DNA of 64,000 nucleotides, from NCBI RefSeq assembly GCF_000003815.2, contig NC_049982.1, positions 28,520,329 to 28,584,328 of the forward strand, given 5' to 3'. Of this stretch, positions 56,928 to 64,000 are shown one piece after another. The stretch comes from Branchiostoma floridae (Eukaryota > Chordata > Leptocardii > Amphioxiformes > Branchiostomatidae). The number at the start of each line of letters is the position of its first letter. Positions within the stretch are counted from its first letter, which is position 1. The position numbers and the translations under genes were made by a program. The notes under the pieces were generated by a model. It was not told where the DNA came from. It was given only the letters and a program-made list of their open reading frames with translations, and did not search any database.

Positions 56928-59900
56928 AACTAATACAATATTGCCAGCCATACCTTGTTCGAAATCTTAAGTAAAACTAGGTGAAGTGTCTTCCATCACA
57001 CATCAAGGGAGCCGAAAACACCTGGCGATCAGTCAAGCCAGACAAGTTTGTTCAGAGGATATCAGGGTATCTTCTTTTGACTAGAATTTTAACTTCTTTT
57101 CTTACGCCGTCGTGGCCTGCCCTGGTGGGCTTCAGATTCGCTCCGGTTATGGCCACCTGGCTTTTAAATCTATTAATATAAAGGATAGGGAATGACGTTT
57201 CGTAGTGCTAGTGGTCACTGAAACTAACGTTTTTGGGGCGTTGTAGATTGCTAAAACTACCAGTGACTCAAAATATAGAGGTTTTGGACCAATTTTCGTT
57301 TCTTTGAGGTAGAATACAAAACCAAATCCGCTAAATTGACAAGACTACCTGTTTTGAAATCTCAGTGGTACTATTCAATACCCATACCTCCCGCGTAGCC
57401 CACCCATGCGAATGATTATGCCCAATTTGCGGCTATTTGTGCCTATTGTCTGTCCCTAGGCCCTCAGAAAAACACACCCCACTAGGAAAACCTTTTTTTT
57501 ACAAACAAAACACGGATCTGGGCTACTACCTGATGGACTGTTACTGACTTCAACTCCTATAAAACACCATAATCTTGGTCACTTTGAGAAGATTTGCGAC
57601 AGAATTGATAAGAATATAAACAATATATGAAAGCGACGTTTAATAATCTTTTTACATTATCTGAAGATATGATATGTATCGACAATTCACAGCGTATCAT
57701 GCTAAAAACATGCTAAAATCTAAACATGTATCCATAAAAACGAACATGAGCTACAACTGCGAGCACACAAACCTAAATAAAAACATTACCCCCGAAAGAT
57801 TTAAACCTTCTATACAGGGGTATACTACTAAAATCGTGACGACTTGCAATGTTGTTGAATTGAACATGTACCTCAAATTTCAAAACACGACCGCCTCAGT
57901 TTTAAGCATTCGTTTAAGATTCCTTCTGTCAACCAGGGTGATATGATTAGACCTACTATATCACAAAGACATCTCATCTCAAACGTCCGGTCCTTATCTA
58001 TATCCTTAACACTTTCTTATCAGTGACTCTCGAACGGGTATGTTCTTGTCACTCAATATACGTGTCCAGAGTTGTCATCAATGGCGATGTGTTTTAGCTA
58101 CGTATGGTACGGTCCACGCCTATAACATACATGTACTCGTAGATGTAAACAACAAACGCATAAACACGTATACATCCGCATAGATCTGTCACTAGACACA
58201 AAATTGTACCGCTTTGAAAACGAATGCATGGGCGTTGTGTGAAGACCGTATTTAGCCAGTGCACAAACATAAAATATCAAACACTGTTAGCAACTTAGCA
58301 CACATTTTATAATTGTCTTTGCTAGATTGTTGTATTTTTTCCCTAAATTGTACAGCTCAAGATTGTACACGAGTGTTACGTTGTGATAGTCTTTGTCGTC
58401 GTCGGAAGCGTCGTTGTTGTACTTTTATTCGAGGGAGGGGAAACTTCATCTAAAACAAACAAACTGATTACAATTGATTGGATGTACTAATGTTGTTTTT
58501 CCTACACAGTTGTGCAAGCTAACACAGCACTAATTTGTTTTGTGTTGGGGGGGGGGGGGTACAGAATTTATAACGACGAAATACACATTATGAAGGTCGC
58601 TGAGAATTCTCAAGGACACTATACAGCTCTAGGTAAGAAGCTACGAATCATCGGTATTCTGAGATTGCAAAGTGTTTTTTGTTGTTATAACCAACGGGTT
58701 TGGTTACCGAGAAGAATCTTTGCACTCTATTTTAAACTCAAGTAACTCAATTGACGCCAGAATCGCCGCTAAGTTGAGTTGGTGCTCTGCTAATAGTCAT
58801 AATGGACTCAAACCCATAGGCCCGCCAGCCACCACAACACAAGTTCTTTGAATGTCAAGAATTGGATTAGGTCTATGAGTAACTGGATGGGTGTGGGGGT
58901 GAGCATTTCGGTAAAACTCACACGGTTTCGACTGAGCGGGCATTACAACAAAAACAAGTCACAGGCCGGGCTTTTTAGTTTTAATTGCTAAACCAACAGG
59001 GGTAAATTTTATCAGTCAGAAACGACAGCAAAGGGGGGGATTAAGAGAAGAAGGGAAACAACGGTAATGTTGTAATAGTGTTGGGGGAAAAGTCGTGGGG
59101 CACACACGGTGTCAGCTATCAGTTGAGCTAGCACAAAAACACAACACCACAAGAACGCGCTTCAAAGACCACCACTGGTGAAGCTAGATGAATTAGTTTT
59201 TTAACGGCACTGTGAAGTTTTTTTCTTTCTTCTTTGAAACAACGTTCCTGGGTTTCTCCCCACCTTTCCCCCCATGCCAAGCAGGCTTTGTTGACCAACC
59301 CTGTTCAGAGACCACTTCAAGCCAACGAGTGACCAAAGTCCAGCCAATTGTACTGCTCGGAGAAAACCATCCAAATTCACGGGCCCTACTCTTTCAAACA
59401 CTCCAAGACCCTCCAGTCACAAAAGGTATTCGCGCCAAGAACGGGCACTCGAATGTTTGAAACCCCCAGTTCTTTAGAAATACACATTCTGCTCACTGAA
59501 ACGCCGCAACCCCCCCCCCCAAAGTCTCTTGGATATATATATAGACCAATTCTTTTTTTCATTGTTTCAATAACGCTTGTCGTTAATTCACAAAATAAAA
59601 CATCATCAATATCAATTTATATCACCCGCACACACACATTAGCATGCGAAGTAATTGAACAAATTCTGCGGCCCTATACCAACGGAAAAATGAATGGAGA
59701 AAAAAAAAAGGAATATATGTGTGATATAGGATACGTGGCAGAAAAAAAAACACTCACTCCAATAGTCGTGACTCAAAACAATCCCCGGATATGCCACTCG
59801 AGTCCTTTAATGCACCAACTAGATCCCTATGAATGCGAAGTGTCCACTTGCACCTATATGCTCTACTAATTCGTGTACTCTAGTACCCTAATAGCCCCCC

Positions 59901-60815
59901 TTGCAAAGAAAAATGTCCACAGTCCAAAATTTACGAAAACAAAACATTTCTTTCTTTTTTTCAGGACGACATGCATGTTGTCGTAGAGTTCTTTTAGAAT
60001 ATTCGAGAAAGCAACAAAAACACAACAACTAGAAAGGTACACACTGCGCAAGGGTGTTCGAATCTTTCACCGCAATGCACCTGTTATACTGTGGTTCTCT
60101 GTTGTTTTTGGTCCGTCGACCTAATGGATATAGTCGGCAAAAACACAGCTAAATTTATCCCTCTTCTAGTATTTCTTGTTTCTTAGCATATCTACTGGCT
60201 TTGAAAACGTCTAAATATTGGTAGTATATTAGTACATGCCTTGTACATAAAAACATAACTGTCAAACGGGTTAGGGTAAAGTTAGCGCACGGTTGGTTGA
60301 GTGCATAATCACTTCCAAAAAGAACGGTACAAGCGTGATCCAGGGAAGTATTCTTATCCCCTATATTATCCCTTCTGAATGAAAGGGATTTCTGCGGGCC
60401 CACCGTGGACAGCACCTCGGATGTAAAACTGAACGAGAATTCCTCAAAATCTCTCCGTGACTCCGGTTCCAAATGTCTCTGTGAGTGGGGACCGAAAGAT
60501 TCTCGGTGTTTTAACGAGTGTATGAGAGTGGCCCGCTGGATTTGGGGGTGCCTCACGACGCACATATGTCCACGAACTGTGGTCCGTGTTGAACGTTCAT
60601 ACGGCACGCTAACATTACTCCTGGCAACCCAAATAAAGTGTAGGAATTCCTGCGTTAAACTCTGGTGTTATGGCAGCGGGACTTTTCCCTCTTTCAGGTG
60701 AATCAGTGTTGGACTGTAACCGATATATCCAACATGTGTTGTCCTCTGTTGTTTTGAAAACCCTTCCTACGCCTAAAATCGTCAACATTTTACTCAAACT
60801 TTAAACCTACTCACC

Positions 60816-60960
60816 CGAGTTGAGGCGATTTTCCTCAGAACGTCTTCTGCAGACGACAGGTTGCAGTTGTGGTCCCCAGGGGAGCGCGCGCTGTGTTACA
60901 GGCGGGCAAACTGAACCCCCCTGCACGGTTCACGCCTTGCCAGTGCGTTACGCTTTTTCC
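60816..60960 (-). other. CpG-rich stretch ending in a consensus donor (possible 5' UTR exon)
   Basis: On the minus strand a CpG-rich sequence with GCGCGCGC ends in CAACTCGG|GTGAGTAGG near 60815. There is no ORF. It is one of several candidates for an FGFRL1 leader exon, or for a divergent gene beyond the window. Weak. Confidence 0.2.
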
Positions 60961-61569
60961 TTGATGCCCAGCATTCACTCCCTGTGTCACTCTACCATGC
61001 ATCGAGAGCCCACCTTAATGGACGTTTGATTGTATTTCGTCAAAACTCGGAACGGCATTGGCGAACATGTAAAATAACCAACCCGCTTTGTGTGCACACG
61101 GCTTGTCTTTCCCATGACACAAAAGCAACGAGGACCTATTCAACTAATCTTGTTTGCCAGATTGCTCCGGGTTGTTTGCTGGGTTCACCCCTGTTTGTCC
61201 ATGGTACGACCCAGAGACAAGTGACTTTCTTTTGTAAGACTTGAAGAAGAAAAAAAGATGAGAGAAAAGGGTAAAAAAAAGACAGAATTGTAAAAAAAAA
61301 AGTATTTTGAAGGATTGTCAACGCAAATGAAGTACGTGTTATATTGTGACTAAGCGGCAAAGTTTTCTTCCCATGTTTGCATTAAATCCAATTATTCCCC
61401 CACATTTATCTAAAAATGGCACATTCCATATTCCATCCTAACACATTTCACTTTGTCCTACGGAAATGTAAGGAATTATTTTGTATACAGTAGCCATTCA
61501 TCGCTAAGAAGCCAAATTGTGAGCTAATTTTCGTCCACCGCAATCTTTATCCCAGGGGGATTTTTCAAA

Positions 61570-61660
61570 ACAATGTAGGAGTGACGTCATACGGAAATAC
61601 CATTAGTGTTGGTAATGTTCAAGGCCTGGTCTCCTACGTCATTTGATTGACAGGTACAAA
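61570..61660. promoter_or_regulatory. CRE plus PBX/PREP motif cluster
   Basis: TGACGTCA at 61582-61589, ACGGAAAT (ETS-like) directly after, and TGATTGACAG at 61644-61653. No exon is seen nearby. Confidence 0.3.
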
Positions 61661-61824
61661 GACCGTTTTCTGTCAAAAAAAATGAGATAATCCAATAAAA
61701 GTTTTCGAATTGTATTTTCTGTGAGAGAAAAAAAAAACTCATCCTAGCCTGGCTGTTCGAAACATCGACAATTAGAAAGTATAACCAATTATTTCATTCA
61801 TAATATTTCATAAATTTCCTAGTA

Positions 61825-62033
61825 ACGCTAGTTCACCTTTATCCACAGGGCAACCTATATCCGTTATATTTAAAACTCACTATTTAGGCATATCAGTTCA
61901 GTTCAGTAGGCATATCAATACTTTGAAAAAAATTGCAATTTGAAACCAGTGCACCTGCCATAGACTTGATATCCCAAAACACAATGTTTTTTAATACAAT
62001 GGATAAATTAGAAGGATAAAGGTGAACTAGCGT
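61825..62033. mobile_element. MITE, ACGCTAGTTCACC family, copy of 209 bp
   Basis: TIRs ACGCTAGTTCACCTTTATCC and GGATAAAGGTGAACTAGCGT, flanked by TA on both sides (61823-61824, 62034-62035). Contains a short internal duplication CAGTTCAGTTCAGTAGGCATATCA. Confidence 0.88.
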
Positions 62034-62972
62034 TAAATGTGTGCATATTGATATTTCTTAGATAAATAGTTACATTTCTGTACAACGAGGAAAGTTTCCA
62101 ATTGACCTTTGACCTCTTTATCTTGCCCCCAAAGCCGCGCCGTCGACCGAGGTACCGTACTTTGTTTACCCACACTTTTGTGGAAAACCGATATGTTTGT
62201 GGGCTGGGAAACCAACACGTTGGAACAGCCAAGGTTTGTCTATAACTCCTCCCCTTACACGGGCTTACAACGTGGGGGTGAGGACGGAGGATTCACTCAA
62301 CCGCGCGAGGTGTGGGGCTTTTAATTAGTTGTGGATGAATTACAGTACAATGTAGTACAAGGATTGATAAAACTACTTGTATGATCACGAATTTCATGTA
62401 ATAACGCTTTACTCCAGCAAAGCCTACGTAGTGCTTCAGCATAGGTACTATTTGATGGACAAGAATAGTTGGGGGGGGGGGGGGGTGCAACTTGTGGAAT
62501 TGCACCTCTTTATTCCATTCACATTCTGAAACTTTGAATAAAACTATAAGAGCAAAACAAAAATAGTTGAGGACACAAACGCGTGATTTTCAATGAGTAA
62601 AATTGAAAAGTCATCAAGAAAGAGCACTAAAGCAATTGAAAGTTTCTAGAAAACAACTTATGGTACAATAAGGTTTCTTGTCGACTATAGGAAGACAATG
62701 AACAAATACGCAGCAAGGTTTGGATGATTTTAGATCGCAAGCAACGTAGAGAGAAAGCAGTTGCTGCATGGACAAATGCTACTTACAAAACTCCAAAGTA
62801 ATGTAAAATCCAATAAAAAAACAAAAAATCACAGTAAACAATCACCGTGTTTGCAGCACGCAAATTTGTCTGTAGCCTTGCAACGAAGGCTTGTGTAAGG
62901 ACCTCAAAAACAAAATATAGTATAGTATGAAATATACTATAGTATAGATGTAGAAGAACGCAATGAACTTTC

Positions 62973-63368
62973 TTCCAGCCATGTCTATAGAGCAAGGCTA
63001 ATGGATTTAGTATTTGCTAGCCTTGCTTAAGGGCTCGGTAAGGATCACGACACAAAACACTATGCTATAAAATAACGTTATAAGATATCTCCTCCAACAT
63101 GTCTATAGAGCAAGGCTAGTAGATTTAGTATTTGCTAGCCTTGCAACTTGGGCTTCGATAAAGATGACAACGCAAAACACTTTGCTATAAAAGAACGTTA
63201 TAAGATCTCTCCTCCAACATGTCTATAGAGCAAGGCTAGTAGATTTAGTATTTGCTAGCCTTGCAACTTGGGCTTCGATAAAGATGACAACGCAAAACAC
63301 TATGCTATAAAAGAACGTTATAAAATCTCACTGTCCACCATGTTGGTCTAGAACAAGGCTAATAGATG
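62973..63368 (+). repeat. Tandem array, about 3.3 units of 118-120 bp, each with a hairpin
   Basis: CATGTCTATAGAGCAAGGCTA recurs at about 62980, 63098 and 63218; a diverged CATGTTGGTCTAGAACAAGGC at 63339 starts a truncated fourth unit. In each full unit GCAAGGCTAG and CTAGCCTTGC are 10-bp inverted arms around GATTTAGTATTTG (with small variations). The rest of the unit includes ACGCAAAACACT and AACGTTATAA. Confidence 0.9.
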
Positions 63369-63884
63369 TTCCCGTCGTTCTGTCTGTGCAGTTTCGCTAT
63401 TTTCCAAGCAGAGGTTAGAATCTGGCTGTTTTTAACGTTTTTTTTTGCCATTTTTATCGGGCTTTTTATTTTGTACAGTCTCATAAAAGTGCCTAAAACG
63501 CCCAAAACCAACCGGAGCCAAACCTCTGCTTGAAGAAAACAGTTTTGCCACTGTGTCGAGTTTCTAGTATTTGTTGACAAGTTTTTTGAGGTCACAAGTA
63601 GGTGAGGTGTGAAAATCCCGCCCCTAATGATCGACTAGAATAATTAACACATTAACAGTTTGAACAACAGCCCCTCCCTTCTAATTGGAGCAGTAATTGT
63701 CACCTCCTGAAGATTGTGCTGACAACAATAAAAGAAAATGTCGCCATTATGGGGAATGTTAATCGCGTGTGTTTGCGGTGTTTTTACCATATTTGGTTTT
63801 GGCGCGGGCATTGGCTTCTGGGATTCAGTGTTTGTGCGAAGGAGGGTTCTAAACACGTTGTTGTTGCTTTTCAACTTACGTGTA

Positions 63885-64000
63885 GCGCTAGTTCACCTTT
63901 ATCTGTGGGGTGACCTTTATCCGTTTTCTTTAAAAACTGCAAATTTAGGAGTTTTAAGTCAGCGGACAGTGGTTTCAAATTTGCACTACATGTATTTTCA
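63885..64000 (+). mobile_element. MITE, ACGCTAGTTCACC family, truncated by window end
   Basis: GCGCTAGTTCACCTTTATCT, then GGGGTGACCTTTATCCGTT, closest to the copy at 25306. The left end is present and the right end lies beyond the window. Confidence 0.85.

Larger units (their letters stand above)
40823..64000. other. Upstream of FGFRL1 signal-peptide exon: 5' flank, non-coding
   Basis: No supported coding exon. One or more FGFRL1 5' UTR exons and its promoter must lie to the right on the minus strand, here or beyond the window. Contains a GC-rich block at 42030-42960, motif clusters at 46670-46760, 48290-48500 and 61570-61660, MITEs at 49137, 49611, 49842, 61825 and 63885, a SINE at 56717, a purine-rich tract at 47871-48250 and a 120-bp array at 62973-63368. 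Nothing nameable in 43000-44900, 50400-51000, 51200-54700 or 57000-60300. Confidence 0.6.

Noticed and set aside
59100-59145. Possible fourth SINE head (CAGTTGAGCTAGCAC)
   Set aside because: Only an A-box-like match; no body sequence shared with the three accepted copies.
59348-59869. 173-codon + strand ORF, the longest in the window
   Set aside because: Crosses a poly-C run, a TA repeat and A-runs; composition is low-complexity and no domain or splice context is visible.
60155-60607. 150-codon minus ORF
   Set aside because: Overlaps a 98-codon ORF on the other strand, has no recognisable domain, and lies in a moderately GC-rich block where open frames occur by chance.
62973-63368. Possible CRISPR-like array
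   Set aside because: Units are near-identical along the whole 120 bp with no variable spacers, and the genome is eukaryotic.

Overview
This is a eukaryotic genomic window, intron-rich and AT-leaning, and it looks like a cephalochordate (amphioxus, Branchiostoma). Two genes can be read by conceptual splicing. They are convergent, with 3' ends facing each other across about 5 kb. The amphioxus call rests on chordate-type exon structures and proteins close to the vertebrate orthologues but clearly diverged, compact introns in one gene and long introns in the other, and many short MITE- and SINE-like repeats. The species cannot be fixed from sequence alone.

Left end, + strand, 1-3683: the last five coding exons of DDX41 (Abstrakt), a DEAD-box RNA helicase. 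They cover the second RecA domain (motifs IV, V, VI) and the C-terminal CCHC zinc knuckle; the 5' part of the gene lies outside the window. Its third intron in the window is extraordinary. It holds four near-full tandem copies, plus one fragment, of a roughly 144-bp unit made of the branch site, the 3' splice site and the first part of the next coding exon (motif VI). It also holds a decayed copy of the preceding exon's 3' end with its donor. The intron is therefore largely built from duplicated splice junctions.

Minus strand, 40822 down to 9006: a complete coding region of FGFRL1 (fibroblast growth factor receptor-like 1) in seven coding exons, all joined in phase 1. The spliced protein is 502 residues: signal peptide, three Ig domains, one membrane helix and a short tail ending in a histidine-rich stretch and HIHYQC. 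There is no kinase domain. The introns after the signal-peptide exon and after Ig1 are about 11 and 18 kb. They hold several GC-rich or motif-rich islands that are candidate enhancers, plus transposon-derived repeats.

Right part, 40823-64000: no protein-coding exon that I can support. It should hold the FGFRL1 5' untranslated exon(s) and promoter, for which several candidates are listed, along with MITEs, a SINE, simple repeats and a 120-bp satellite-like tandem array at about 62973-63368.

Repeats recognised from their own structure: two TIR elements with TTA target duplications (PIF/Harbinger-like), a family of five roughly 215-bp TA-flanked MITEs, three tRNA-derived SINE copies in one orientation (one split by a nested TIR element), several other inverted-repeat elements, and many local tandem duplications.
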